Origin: Periplaneta americana
Taxonomy: Eukaryota > Arthropoda > Insecta > Blattodea > Blattidae
Direction: 5' to 3'
DNA: 64,000 bases
Assembly (NCBI RefSeq): GCF_040183065.1
Contig: NC_091121.1
Coordinates: 61,784,287 to 61,848,286 of the forward strand
A program made the translations under genes and the position numbers. The first letter of the stretch is position 1. The number at the start of each line of letters is the position of its first letter. Below, one piece after another: positions 12,901-24,352 of this stretch. Below the pieces are notes generated by a model that was not told the DNA's origin, made no database searches, and worked only from the letters and a program-made list of their open reading frames with translations.

Positions 12901-14081
12901 CTTGGCTCATTACCCAATTTTTTTGCATTGCATTTAATGCTGAGTATTTATGTATTTTAACACGATTCAATTGAGCATAGTTAAAATTTGGATTATAAAA
13001 TAATGGAATGCTAAGCTAACATATTATTACTGCATACTAAATCAATACACTCTTGTGGTTCGTTAATTCTCTGAGATAAACATTATTTTAAGAAATACAG
13101 GAAACGAATACACAGAATAGCCTATCAAGTTGTTTGTGCATACGAAGCTATTTTAATCTTACCTGTCCTCAATTGACACTCCGGTTACTGTAATAACATT
13201 ATAGCATTATGTGCATATAGAGAAACTACACTTTCCAATGGTGAAATAATAATTAATTACACAAATCAGTTAATTTAGCTTCCGATATTACTTCATACAA
13301 ACACAGAAATATTCTCTGTAGGCTATGATTCATAGCTTTCGATTGTTGTTGACCAAGGCCCCTTATAGACGAATTCATTTGTTTATTTCATTATACCGCC
13401 TTAGATGGCAGTTATTTTAATTTAGAAACTCATTTATCTCATTAAATATCAGTCCTATCAAAATTTTTCAAGGAATAAAACTTATCGAAAATTATTTTTA
13501 AAGAAACTTTTGTTATGTAACATTTTTCACAAAAATCAACAATAAGCGAGATATTGCGATTTATTTAATTCAGGCCCCCTTATAACCCCCCTTTTAAATA
13601 ATGTATTTTGAATGCCATATAGCCTAAAATCGAAGTTACAACGAACATAATTTATATTCCAATTTTCATCGAAATCCGTTCATCCATTATCGCGTGAAAA
13701 GGTAACAAACATACAGACAGACAGACATACAAACAAAAATTTCAAAAAAGCGATTTTCGGTTTCAGGGTGGTTAATTATATATGTTAGGACCAATTATTT
13801 TTGGAAAATCTAAAATTACCAGAAAAATTTCGGCTACAGATTTATTATTAGTATAGATTTTAAATACATGTCAACAGGTACTTTTGGTGCTGTCCAAGAT
13901 GGATGCATCATATCGTCAAATGAGAAATGAGGCTCTTCTGATGCTTCAGTTGTCACGTCTTAAAAAGGAGATCTCCCAAGACATCACAGTGCTGGAGGCA
14001 AGTGCAATGACAGGAGAGGGCACAGACAAAGTTCTAAACTGGCTGCAGAGCGGCAACATTGCATCTGCAAAACCAAAGTGA
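9264..14081 (+). CDS. ARL16: ARL16, ADP-ribosylation factor-like GTPase 16 (two coding exons)
   Basis: The CDS joins 9264-9578 and 13878-14081, giving 172 codons plus stop. The intron is 4299 bp, phase 0, with donor AAAG|GTACGT and acceptor CAACAG|GTAC. The product is an atypical ARF/ARL-family small GTPase. In mammals it acts at the Golgi and in export of ciliary cargo. Visible motifs are P-loop GPTGSGKT (residues 6-13), switch I PTVGTN, a VGGAMAPIWRSYY stretch where other ARFs have WDxGGQ, VVDAS, and SKMD in place of NKxD. The C-terminal part has EASAMTGEGTDKVLNWLQ, the SA-x-G G5 loop followed by the last helix. The order and length match vertebrate ARL16 from its conserved MCLLLG start. 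There is no N-terminal myristoylation glycine, as expected for ARL16. The ATG at 9264 is chosen because an in-frame TAG lies at 9249-9251. The polyadenylation signal is listed separately. Confidence 0.9.
9579..10118. other. ARL16 intron, 5' part
   Basis: No element was identified apart from a CAT trinucleotide run at 9922-9960. Confidence 0.5.
10396..11682 (+). pseudogene. Tc1-type transposase pseudogene
   Basis: A 165-codon frame starting at 10396 carries the bipartite paired-like helix-turn-helix region (VTFNKQGLTYCEIFNDL, then RYRESGQYERRHGQGRKRK and SDQTVRNRLWE). A frame change near 10860 precedes an FTDES block, which holds the second half of the DDE catalytic core. The protein is then interrupted by a SINE and resumes with FGGGSIMVWASIS near 11265. 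After more lesions it ends with HQNPQNLEELAVALNEEWMN and a TAA at about 11680. The layout is that of a DD34E Tc1 transposase. Frameshifts, stops and the insertion make it inactive. Confidence 0.85.
10965..11225 (-). mobile_element. tRNA-derived SINE (family D) inside the Tc1 transposase
   Basis: On the minus strand it reads GTGTGGCTTAGTGG (A-box region) followed about 40 bp later by GGTTCAAATCC (RNA polymerase III B box), like a tRNA-derived SINE head. The block interrupts the transposase between HRGEHLDEPNI and FGGGSIMVW, so it arrived after the Tc1 element. The edges are approximate; I could not fix the duplication. Confidence 0.65.
12480..12655 (+). mobile_element. Partial palindromic MITE (same family as 47725-47952)
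   Basis: The stretch from TTTAATGTGTATACTTTATT through TTTTAACCCTTGTTTTCT to TGGTTCTGAACCCTTC matches the right half of the 47.7 kb element with moderate divergence. The matching left end (GAAGGGTTCAGAGCC) is missing. The left edge is approximate. Confidence 0.65.
12660..12786. repeat. Two TATAT-type pentanucleotide arrays
   Basis: Arrays of ATATT/TATAT units at about 12660-12699 and 12746-12786 flank a 45-bp non-repetitive spacer. Confidence 0.85.
13878..14081 (+). CDS. ARL16: ARL16 coding exon 2
   Basis: This exon encodes 67 codons, VLLVLSKMDASY through the final KPK, then TGA. It begins in phase 0 after the CAACAG acceptor. It holds the G4-equivalent SKMD (Asn replaced by Ser), the G5 loop EASAMTGEG and the C-terminal helix DKVLNWLQ. 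Confidence 0.9.
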   Translation, partial: VLLVLSKMDASYRQMRNEALLMLQLSRLKKEISQDITVLEASAMTGEGTDKVLNWLQSGNIASAKPK

Positions 14082-14278
14082 TTGGAAATAGCTGACCTAC
14101 ATTTTTAAGTTACGATTATTGAACTTGAAAATTTAAACTTCTGCTATATTGTGCCTATTTTGTAAGATTATAAAACTTTTCATTTGTTGAGTTATTTGAA
14201 AGATAATTATTACAATTTATTCAATATGCTCATTATTTATAAAATTATGCAGTAATGATAGAAAGTTAATATTTGTAA

Positions 14279-14284
14279 AATAAA
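14279..14284 (+). terminator. ARL16 polyadenylation signal
   Basis: AATAAA lies 198 bp past the stop codon, preceded by AT-rich 3' UTR and followed within 30 bp by GTTG-type sequence. This is inferred from position. Confidence 0.55.
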
Positions 14285-14689
14285 AAGATATCTTATAGCA
14301 CACTTAATTTTATTTTTTAATATTATGGTTGAAAATTGGAATCGTTTCATGCAAATTTCATTATTTTGACCTAATTCTTCCACACCCACAGAAAGTTTTC
14401 GTCCTCCCTAGTTGGACAAATTATGCATGTATACCAATTTTCCCCTTTTTGACACGCATAATAGATAGCTACTTGTAAGAAATAGCCAGTGAACTTGTCT
14501 CACTACAACTGATTGCGCTTCTAAATATACATTTCAAAAATAAGTTCGTCATAGTTAAAAGAGATATTGCATAATATATGATATGTAACACAAAAGCTAC
14601 TGTATAGTAGCATAGTGAACAAAAATCTGCTATATCACTATGTGAAAATTTTTCTTTCGGCAGGCACACAAACACAAACGTACTGCATA

Positions 14690-16900
14690 TCAGTTATAAA
14701 GAATATAATATAAAGCTGTACATTTGTATTGATGCTCATCATTAATGCACATGTGATATGCTGCCATCCTTGCCACGTCCTTTAGCACTATCTCTAGTTG
14801 CAGAAGGCATGTCAGCACCTCAAGGGCACCGAGAGGAGTAGTACGTAAAGCCTCTGTAATTCCTAAACAAGCCAGTCTCTGGAGTTTGTTTAGTGAATTT
14901 TTTATGCCCTGCTTCTGTATTGCAAGCCACAAGACTTAAGAATGCAAAAGTGATATAGGGCAATATAATGGAAGTGTAGAGCCATTATCCATACTAGGTT
15001 TGAGACTCCATTTCACCCCAGATGCTCTTCTACCAGCCCACAGAGCATTGAGAACCTTCATCATTTTGTTACTAATGTGCTCTCTCCAGTTCACCTTTGT
15101 ATCCAGATACTTGGTTATCAGGATCATTGCAGTCTTTTCCCAAAGAAGTTAATTTTGTAAAACCCCGATATTTTTCTTCTATTGGTAAAAAACACGAGGT
15201 CGGATTTACTGAAAGACCAACCTCAACATTACATAGTGCTTGTTGCTGGGTACAATCTGCTAATGTTTTGGCGAACTTGCTAATGACTAATACGCAAATG
15301 TCATCTGCATATGCTTGCTCATATATTCTCTCTTCATTGAGCTCCATACCAGGGGGGAAAGTACTCCTTGTGGACATCCTTTGGCCACAGCAACTCTCAT
15401 GATATCGGTACCTAGGATCGGAATAACCAACCTTTTCTGTAAGGCTGATCTCATCCATCTAATGACAGTGGGGAAAACATGTCAGTGCTAACAAATGGAG
15501 TCCAAGGATGTATTATTAAAAGCTCCTTCTGTTACCAGGAATTTTCCTAAGGCCACCTCTTTCTGATCCAGCACCTCCCACCTAACCGGTGCAAAAGGGC
15601 TGTATCGAGTTCCCAGTCTGGTATGCATGTTGGTTAGGGTGTAAGGGTGTTTTACTCATTACTCCCTCCCTTGTATTTCCATCCACCAGTCATTCTAAAG
15701 TTTTCGATAAAAACGAAGTGAGGCTGATAGGATGAAAGTCCTTAGGTCTAAGGTGGGAATTTCTCCCAGGCTTAGGAATAAACACGACCTTGACTTCCCA
15801 CCACGAGACAGGAACATATCCTATAGCTAGACAAGATCTGAAAATTCTAATAAAGTAAGCAAAAGGAATTTTCTGTTCCTTTTGTAGTTGAGCTGGGTAT
15901 ATTTCGTCCATATCTGCACTCTTGAAGGGGGCAAAGGAATTAATTGCTCATTCTATCTTTTTTTTTTTGAGTGACGATCTCAGCAGCCTTCTGCCAGTCT
16001 GCCTTGCGACCTCTGTGAGCATATGCCGAGATAGAATCCTCGTCAGGCTCAGTTGCACTGGGAAAGGGGGCCTTTTTTTTTGTCCTTGGAGGAGGGCCCG
16101 CAGGCAAGCACTGCAGCTATAGGCTTATTGTGAACCTCCATATATTGGAATGATTGTTGAAGTCCATTTAGGATCACTATTCAAGCACACGATTCACTGT
16201 ATGGTGTCATCGCATCGATTTAGCCACAGCATCCAGTCCTGACTGGAGATCTGATTCTCCATCTTCCTGTGATGATGTTCTGCGGCCTTCTCAGATCAAT
16301 GATATCTGTTCGCAATTGATGTGCTTGAATCTGCTGCATCCTTAACCAGAAGAACATGTCGTAGTCGATTCCACGACTCACCAAAGCGCCATCTGTCCAA
16401 AGGAGCTACATTACCCCAGTCACCAACAGTCCCCAAAATGAGTTCGAGGTCCAATGCCGAAAGTTACCCACAATTCTGCTTAGAGTGGTTGAGGAAAAAC
16501 CTCAGAAAAACCCCAACCAGGATTTGAACCCGGGCCCGCTTGTTTCATGGCTAAGAAGGCTGTTACTCCACAGCAGTGGACAAAGTGGGCATCTAGAAGA
16601 AGATCCCTCTTTGATTGTGTGAATACAGAGGGAGACTTTAACAATCCGTTTTATTTTAGTGTCTTGCAAGAGAGCCTTGTGTAATCTAGCCATTTCTGGT
16701 AGATCATTAACAGAGTTGCAGAATTTCCTCCAGTTCTCTTTGGAAGTTTTCTTTATCTCCTTTTTATATTTCCATTGCGTCTCTTTATGAAGTTCCCAGC
16801 TAGTTAGGTCATTAATATGACGAGCCTTGTTGAAGAGCTGCCTTACCTCACTTCACGAAGTTCTCAAAACAGGGTTCTATGAAATGTTTCCTTTGCCACC
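14690..16900 (-). mobile_element. Degraded LINE (Jockey/R1/I type), interrupted by a SINE
   Basis: Read on the minus strand from right to left, 16900-16590 gives an endonuclease/RT linker (KENWRKFCNSVNDLPEMARL, KALLQDTKIKRIVKVS). 15911-15690 gives PAQLQKEQKIPFAYFIRIFR and WWEVKVVFIPKPGR, an RT N-terminal finger region. 15458-15072 contains the catalytic YADD box in QAYADDICVLVISKFAKTL. 15127-14690 gives WREHISNKMMKVLNALW and LQRLACLGITEALRTTPLGA, the post-RT region. Multiple stops and frameshifts make it inactive. A SINE lies within it at 16435-16590. Confidence 0.85.
16435..16590 (-). mobile_element. SINE family C, partial copy 2
   Basis: The GCCGAAAGTTACCCACAATT, GAGGAAAAACCTCAGAAAAA and GTTACTCCACAGCAGTGG blocks align with the 58 kb copy. 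On the minus strand CGGGTTCAAATCC forms the B box. It sits inside the LINE at 14690-16900. The different sequence from about 16200 to 16434 was not assigned. Confidence 0.65.
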
Positions 16901-19230
16901 TCTTATTTCCTTTAAGGGGCAGTTTTCTTCATAGGAAGAAACTAGTACATGATTTGTTTATTTTTTAGTTTTCCTTCATATACTCGTGCATTTAATTGAG
17001 GTGTTAATAACGTATTCACAAACATGATAAATTATAACGTACTTTTTGTATGTGTAAAAGTTTCTAGTTTACTAATGTAGAACTAAAATAACCTAGGTTA
17101 GTATTATATTACATAGTTTATAATTTTAATATATAAATTCCTCGCAGTTTTGTCTACTGCAATTGTTTTGTTTATAAATGAATACTGGTATATACTGTAA
17201 CATGTGAAGAAAGAGATTCACAATTGGTCTTACTTTTAACAACCACTTATTCCCTTAAGTATTGGTTAGGTATAAGAATAATAGTGTTTTAAAATTAATT
17301 ACATAAAATCCATATAAATATTATGTAAAATAGACAATTATCACCGGATTTTCATTTTAATAACATGCTCATTTAAGAAACTTAATGAAAATGAGAAAGT
17401 TGATCTGTATCACACCAATAATTGCATAGGGGAGGCAATGAAGAGATGTCACATACACTCCGAGCTTGCCATTATCAGCCTTTGAAGACTGCATAAAGCA
17501 CTTTGGGTTGCAATCTTGGGAACTGGCGCTTTGTTTCAAAATAAGACAGCTGTATGAATAAATTTAGAAATAAACATTGACGTAAGTAGTGATGCTAAAG
17601 CAAGATGTTAATTTTAGAATTTATTGACAAAATATATTTCTGAAATATTCATCTAGATAAATCGTGTGTTCTAAGTAAGCAAAGTCATTAATCAATCAGA
17701 TACTGTAATATTGGCATACTTTGCTTTGAAATTGTAATTTAATATAACTTGTATGTTTATACCTAATCAAGAATAAACATTGTTTAAGAAAAGTTATTCT
17801 CCCTCATTGCAATTAGGAATCATTTATTACCATTTAATTTGAGTTTCTTATATAGGCCTATATAAAATTATCGGTGGGTGCATTCATTATACCTCATTTT
17901 TCGAAAGATGGGACATGACATTAGCACTGCAATCACACAGTGTGGGAGAACTGTTGCTACGGGTAACAACGGCTGAGTTGCCAATGTTACAGTCCCCAAC
18001 ATGTTAGTGCTCAATAGCTCTATTGGCACCATTTATTGTGCACAGTGTCAGCTATTAATACGTTTCAGATTTCATTCTCTGTCGATTTTTGTATTGTTTT
18101 TATACCTTTACGTCAATTTCATTGTCAGTGAATATTTTAAGTCAGCTGGTAGCTTGCATCAGCTGATCGCATGGTCGCCCAATTGCCAAGTAGCGCTGTA
18201 GTTATAAGCACAGCCACTTAACTGTCATGTTCCACCTTTCGAAAAAACAGGTATAGTCTTTTATGTATATGGTTCCGCCACCAGGCACTTAAAAGTATCT
18301 TGTCTAACAATTAAGATGATCTATGTAAAGATTAATTTTTGGTCCTACAAAACATAATAATTAAGATGAGCTCGAAATTCAATACTGATTATTTATTAAG
18401 TGTTAATATTTACGAAAAGTCCCAGAAACAACTGTTAATTCTTTATGGAGGTTTAGTTAGCAAATTTCTATAGAACATCTAAATAGGATTCATTACTATC
18501 CACTGGAAGTTGAAACTTTTCTACCTTACAGACGAAGAAATGGGAGAGATGGAGAGAGAAACTGTAAGATTTCTTTCTACATATTTGTTGTACACACCGA
18601 AGAACACAAAAGCAATAATTCTATTTTAACTCATACTTTATTACTCAAAGTTGTTCTTGTAATTGATTGGCGTATCCAAATATAGATATACATATTTTTG
18701 ACCTACGACCTAAACATCCCTCCAGAAGTTATGCCTGCTGTAAAAACTCTCAAGGAACCCAGACATGAGTTTTTTCCATTTTCAATATATATGTAGGTTT
18801 TATTTTTTTTTCTCTAGAAATATCAAGGATATTTAAATGAAATTTTTAATGTAAATTTACCATAGTAGAGTGAATAAATATTGAAAAGTACATAGAAATT
18901 GATTAAACAGTTTGTTCACAATAAAAATCTTAATTCTGGATAAAAATTTATACAAAACTTAAAACAACGTTGTATTAAAGTACTAATATAAAAAAAAATC
19001 CCATAGAGCTACAGCTATAAAATTTTGCCAGTTTCATATAATGTAGTTGCAAAAGCTTTCATTCCAGAAATAATTCTTATTGATTATATTTATTAATTTA
19101 TAATTATAAAATTTCATTAATTAATTTCTCACATAAAATGATCCTAATAGTAGTAATTTTTAGGTATGATATAATTTTCTCCTCATTTTGATACAAGGAA
19201 ATGAGAAATTCTCCCATGTTATTAATATAT
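16901..19230. other. Gene-free stretch
   Basis: AT-rich sequence without a supported exon, RNA gene or recognised element. Confidence 0.5.
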
Positions 19231-19269
19231 CCGAATCACGCAAGCGAAGTGGGTAGGCATTAGATACAA
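19231..19269 (+). mobile_element. 3' fragment of SINE family A
   Basis: The block CGAATCACGCAAGCGAAGTG followed by GGTAGGCATT matches the 3' ends of the two full copies (25482-26006 and 42178-42730). The rest of the SINE is absent. Confidence 0.55.
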
Positions 19270-20177
19270 TCTTTGAAATTTCCAGAAAAAAAAAAATAAA
19301 CATGTTGAAAATGTCTGGTTCCCCTTAAATGTTCGTTTGGCACTAGTGGTACATTCCCTGGCTGCTCCAGCTATTATCTTTTTAGATAGATATAAATATT
19401 CATATTTAATAATTTAATGAAATTCAAGTTCGTTAAAATTGTATTAGAAATAGACAGGAAATGTTAACTAGCAATCCATACGTTGAGAGGACGAAACAAG
19501 ACAGACAGTCTAACTCGTTCTTTTTAAGATAAATAGGTCTTACATATATGTAGGTCTAGACAAAATCAATATATAAGACAAGTAACAAGTTCCTATTGAT
19601 CGAACTACTTCAAAAATGTAAATGAACAAATACAAGACAGAAGCAAGATGTTCATTACACAGTTTCGAAGGCTCTTTAAAGGAAATGCTCTTACTTTGAC
19701 ATGAATCACAAGTATTTCTGTCTACATTGTGTTGCGGTCTGCCATCTTTTAATTTACATTTTCGTAATTACTTTTTGTGTCACTTGTTCATATTACATTT
19801 CAGAAAAAGAGTATAAGAACTCAAACTGATATCCTTCAGTCATGTATTTTATTTCCAGTGCTTTATATTAACTGTGAGGCAAGTTAATTGCCGACCTTAG
19901 AATTAAAACATTCCTCGTACATTTTAGATTTAAACTGAGTTTAACTCATTTCTGTAACTCAAGCAAACTTGAAGAAGAAACCTTGGGATGTATTTCCGTG
20001 GAACTTCCATACTTAACCAGAATGTATGAACACACTACATCAACGCAGATGCAAAAAAAAACGAGGCCAAGTGGTAGTAGGTCAGGTTAGATCATGTCAG
20101 ACAAAATTAGCTTAACTTCTTAGAAACTTTTTTTTTTCTTTGTAACATTGAAACTTCTCTGTACTGAATCTTTTTCT

Positions 20178-20179
<2 letters not shown>

Positions 20180-20223
<44 letters not shown>
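20180..20223. repeat. (TA)n microsatellite
   Basis: About 22 uninterrupted TA units. Confidence 0.95.
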
Positions 20224-20229
<6 letters not shown>

Positions 20230-20572
20230 CTGGTTAAATTTTCTAGATGATATCCTTTTTGAGTTCTCATAGTTATACCTGCTTAAGTTATAACACACTT
20301 TTCTCTTGGCATGTTATGTCCTGGCCTATTCTCTGTGTCTTTCCTGACCTTTCTGCTCTGTATATTCATGTGATGTAATATTCTTCACATCAATTACATT
20401 TCAATTGTATTCAGTAATTCATTTTTAATCCAGTCTACACTATCTTTGTTCTTGCTCTTCTTAAAAATAACTTCCATATTTTCTTTATATCAACTTTACA
20501 ACTTATGAGGCAATTAAATTTATTAGGTACAGTATATTAAGCTAACAAGAAAAAAAGTCTAAAGTCAAAATA

Positions 20573-20989
20573 TTTTCATATTTGAAGGAAATATCATTCC
20601 AACAGAATTTATTTGATTCTTGTTTCACAATTTAAATTACACGAGATCTCAAGAGTTCCAGGTTGTCTTTGATTTTGTTTCTGTATATTCTGCACTGTGA
20701 CATAGGAGCATTCTTGCAATATGGTGGCATTATACAATAAAGCAACCATATACATTTTAAAATTAGAACATTCTCAACTGTACTGTAATATGAATTAATT
20801 ACAAATTACTTTATTGCTTACTGTAATAAAAATGAAATTTGTAATTCTATAAAATATAATGAAGTTATTCACATGCAAGAATTTTTTTCATACTTAATGG
20901 AAATATTACTCCAACTAAATTTATTTGATTCTTGTTTTATAATTTAAGTTACACGAGATCTCAAAAGAGTTCCAGGCTGTCTTTGATTT
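20573..20989. repeat. Direct duplication of about 110 bp, copies 311 bp apart
   Basis: Copies at 20573-20676 and 20884-20989 share TTTATTTGATTCTTGTTT, TTACACGAGATCTCAA and GAGTTCCAGG in the same order, with point differences and small indels. About 205 bp separate them. They may be remnants of two insertions or a segmental duplication. Confidence 0.75.
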
Positions 20990-21624
20990 CGTGTGTTATT
21001 TACTTGTAAATTTATAATGACATAATATTCTTTTACTTATCCTATTTTACGACTTCATAATATGCGTGCAAAAATATCTTTCAAAACGTTAATTTCATTA
21101 TTTTTAAATATACTTACGTGGTTGTACAATCACATAAAATAATTTCCCCAATATATTGGCGACAATTTTTTACGGTTTTATCAATGTTTTACAAATTTTT
21201 TTCAACACAATCTGCAATATGTTGAATTATCTTCGACTTCATTAACTTGACGTATAAATCATACGAGATATTTACTATTTCTCAATTGTAAATTTCATAA
21301 GAACAGAAGTTTTGTCAGTGCTGTTAGAGAAACTCTGTCTTATATTAAGAAAAATAACAATGCTTTTCACTATGAGTTGGCCGGTCGATGCGCCACGACA
21401 GAGCAGTGACCCAACTTGCAGCTCCACGACCTTAGCTTACTTTTGTTTGTTTCTCAGTCTTACTGAAGCTAGTGTCGAGTTTGGAAATAATTAATTGAAT
21501 ATTTACATGTTACAAATGTTTTGGATTTTGTGTTAAATAAGGCCATGTGACATTACAACAACAGATTTTTATGTATGATTCGTATGTGATTACGTCATCT
21601 TGCAGGGAAGTTAAACTGCAATTT

Positions 21625-21805
21625 TTAACAGAATTCCCAGATATGTCCTCCAAGCAGAGAAGCTGTACAAAAACTTGCAAATAAATTTAAGGAAACAGGT
21701 TCTATTCTCGATAAGAGGTGAAGGGTAAAGCAGCACGTGCTGACTGAGGAGAAAGTTGAACGATTAAAACATTCTCTTGAAAAATCTCCTATGATGAGGT
21801 GCGTA
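21625..21805 (+). pseudogene. Transposase N-terminal relic (helix-turn-helix region)
   Basis: The + strand encodes, across a frame change, REAVQKLANKFKETGSILDK and then VLTEEKVERLKHSLEKSPMM. This resembles the N-terminal HTH region that precedes a DDE domain in a mariner-like family common in insect genomes. Only the N-terminal part is present. Confidence 0.5.
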
Positions 21806-22289
21806 CTTATTTTCATTGTAATTGTAATTGTGAGAATCATTACAAAGTTAGAGGTTTCAGTTATACAGATATTTTATTGGACAGCTTAGGAGTAAGAGCC
21901 CTGGCTGCAGCAGCCAGATCCGCCGCACAACTGGCTAACTCGTACATGAAAAGCACTGTATAATTAAAACTTGAATCAATATAAATATGGTACAAAAAAT
22001 CCATACTATTTACAAATTCCAAACGATACAACTGTTTTTACTTTTTCTTTCTATGCAGAATACAACACTTAAATTACAATAATAAAGAAAATGGAGTATG
22101 GTAATATATTAGATGATTAAAGATAGCTTGTCATACTTAGGTAGTTTCAATGAAAAAACAAAAATCATAAAGTCCAAGTACTATACAAAACAATTGGCTA
22201 CTGCATTTTAAAACTGTACTGATTTATTCCCATCTATTATTTTTCATAGAATAATTAATGTTAACCTTTCTCTGTATAATTCTTTCGAT

Positions 22290-22520
22290 CTTGTTATGAG
22301 AACATTTCCGTAGTTTTTCGTGAGATTTTGACCCCTTTCTTTGCCAAGTTATCAGCCTTCTCATTGTCGTCTATCCTGCAAGAGGCTGGAATATCCATGT
22401 TTTGAATTTGTTAACTCATAGTTTGTATCTTTAATTTTTTCCATCTTGGGATATGTTCCAATTGCCTGAATACCTGTCCTAGAATCAATCTTCGTATTGG
22501 GCAATATGGGATCACCATTT
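22290..22520 (-). mobile_element. LINE RNase H fragment
   Basis: The minus strand encodes DIPASCRIDDNEKADNLAKK with KLKIQTMS upstream. This resembles the end of an RNase H domain (the NE-x-ADxLAK box) of Jockey/R1/I-type LINEs. It is a short relic. Confidence 0.6.
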
Positions 22521-23366
22521 TTACAGTAACATAAGAATTTAATAAATGTTGCATGATTTATTTTAATGTTTGTTGATTAACATATTTAAATCTAGAGGCT
22601 GTCATTCCTAATTATGTTATAAAGTTTGCTTATGCAGAATCCTACGCTGTTGGTTTTGCAATTTGAGTCACATGCAAAGAGAACTACTATGCCAGCTGCT
22701 GCATATAGCTTTTAGATACATTGTCCGTTTATTTCAAATTTGTAATATAAAAATTTTAATAAATATTACCCTATTCACAGTAGCTGGCATTCACTGTCAT
22801 ACATATGAGGGTCATACTGAAAATCATGAGTAACAATTTATTAAAATCACAACCTATTAATTACGAAAAAAAAAAAAACCAAGCACATTATCATAAACTA
22901 TAGATAGGAGTCTTCAAATGGTGGACTGTGGTCAGGATCCGGACCCTGAAGCCTTTTTCCTAGGAAAAGAAATTAAGTTTGCAGTAATGTTTAGTAATGT
23001 GTTAAGTGTTACGTATATACAGTAATTAGAAAGGTATCTGATGAGATGGTTTTATTTACACATTCTTCTCTCGCAAGTCTTGCTGAGTGAGTTCCACCAT
23101 CGCCACTGCGGAGCAATTACCTCCAGAAGCACTGCTACTGTTTGCAATGTTGCAACACGTTGCATTTTGTACTCTCAAAACAATTGGATGTGTCAAAAAA
23201 CTTATTTGACAAAAGTTGTTCGCACTGACTTGATCTATTACCTCTGTAAATAGATTCCCTTCCACCCTGTATGTCATATAAAGGAATTTGTTCAAGCAGC
23301 CAATATCCCACTATCAGCACCAATAAACACAGAACACGACCTGATGTCTCTTATCATGCATAATTT
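22521..23366. other. Gene-free stretch
   Basis: No supported gene or element. Confidence 0.45.
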
Positions 23367-23377
23367 GGATGAATACA

Positions 23378-23605
23378 ATAAATGATGGTTTATTTAACAA
23401 TGCTTGCAACTGCCGAGGTTATGTCAGTGTCGCCGATGTGCTAGAATTTTGTCCCGCAGGAGTTCTTATAAATGTCATTAAATCTAGTGACATGAGCCTA
23501 TCGCATTTTAAGCACACTTAAATGCCATCGATCTGAGCTGGGATCGAACCCGCAACCTCAGGCACAAAAGGCCAGCACTATACCAACTGTGCCATTCAGG
23601 GCGAT
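23378..23605 (-). mobile_element. tRNA-derived SINE, family B, copy 1
   Basis: It is flanked by the perfect 11-bp direct repeat GGATGAATACA (23367-23377 and 23606-23616). On the minus strand GCGGGTTCGATCCC is a B box, with an A-box-like segment near the right edge. The copy at 24723-24952 shares the TTTATTTAAC, GTCAGTGTCGCC, TTTTGTCCCGCAGGAGTTCT and GACATGAGCCT blocks. Confidence 0.88.
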
Positions 23606-23871
23606 GGATGAATACATGTCACCGTGAAGTTACATACCTGTTTAACGTGCATGAAAGAAAGAGATTAGCAGCTTGGGATGTGAATGGAGGTCATTTCCAG
23701 CAGCTATTGTGAATAGGGGAGTTTTTATATTGCAAACATGTATTAGACAATGTACCTAATGGCTGACACAGCAGTTCTCTATATCTGCACACCCTGACTT
23801 GCAAAAGGAGCAATCCGCCTTATATATGCCAAACTATAAAATTAAAAAACTATACATTTTGTATGTGTGTA

Positions 23872-24017
23872 ATGGCGCAAAGTTAGCTGAACAGCTGGAG
23901 CATAAGCTTTCCAAGCTCGTAATCCAGGTTCGAATCCTGACAGGTTCAAGTGCTAGGTGGTAATTTTCGCAAGGTACTCCCATTTCCCCTTCTGGAATTT
24001 CATCATTGCTCCATTAT

Positions 24018-24081
<64 letters not shown>

Positions 24082-24253
24082 CACCACCATAGGGTCCTAT
24101 GTAGTTTGCCTCCCATTGTGCATAGAGGTCAATGCCTACGGCAGCAAAAAGCTACAACTTTGGCATGTGGCTCATAGACGAGGGTACTTGGGTGAATGAT
24201 GTTAAGTCACGTAGGTACCCACCATTGGATTAAGAAGAAAAAAAAAAAAAAGA
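23872..24253 (+). mobile_element. tRNA-derived SINE, family E, with internal microsatellite
   Basis: The head has AGTTAGCTGAACAGCTGG (A-box region) and CAGGTTCGAATCCTG (B box). After about 90 bp comes a TAG/TAA trinucleotide array (24019-24081), then a unique body and an A-rich tail (24236-24253). A cloverleaf is not well formed, so it is a tRNA-derived SINE and not a tRNA gene. Confidence 0.7.
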
Positions 24254-24306
24254 CATAATATAGCTAGGATTGTCAGATGTCCCATATTTGAGGTACGAAA
24301 ATCTTT

Positions 24307-24307
<1 letters not shown>

Positions 24308-24351
<44 letters not shown>
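24308..24351. repeat. (AAT)n microsatellite
   Basis: About 14 uninterrupted units adjoin the next SINE. This may be that SINE's variable tail. Confidence 0.9.

Positions 24352-24352
<1 letters not shown>

Larger units (their letters stand above)
12252..13857. mobile_element. Unclassified interspersed repeat with CTAGCCGTACCCGTGCGCT start
   Basis: It begins near 12253 with the GC-rich CTAGCCGTACCCGTGCGCT block (GCTGCACCC follows). It ends with a CAGACAGACAGACATAC run, GCGATTTTCGGTTTCAGGGTGG and ATTATTAGTATAGAT. I recognise this pair of end signatures from interspersed repeats common in insect genomes, but cannot assign a superfamily. It encloses part of a palindromic MITE and a TATAT-type microsatellite. 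The right end is 20 bp from the ARL16 exon 2 acceptor. Confidence 0.55.
19270..22289. other. Mostly gene-free stretch
   Basis: It holds a TA microsatellite (20180-20223), a direct duplication of about 110 bp and a transposase N-terminal relic near 21.6-21.8 kb, each listed separately. Nothing else was recognised. Confidence 0.5.

Noticed and set aside
15097-15402. 101-codon + strand frame
   Set aside because: It is the shadow of the LINE reverse-transcriptase frame on the minus strand, which carries the YADD box.
23950-24199. Ser/Asn/His-rich and Ile-rich open frames
   Set aside because: They are translations of TAG/TAA microsatellites inside a SINE. The same holds for frames at 42072-42344, 44487-44693 and the Ile-rich end of the frame at 49277-49663.
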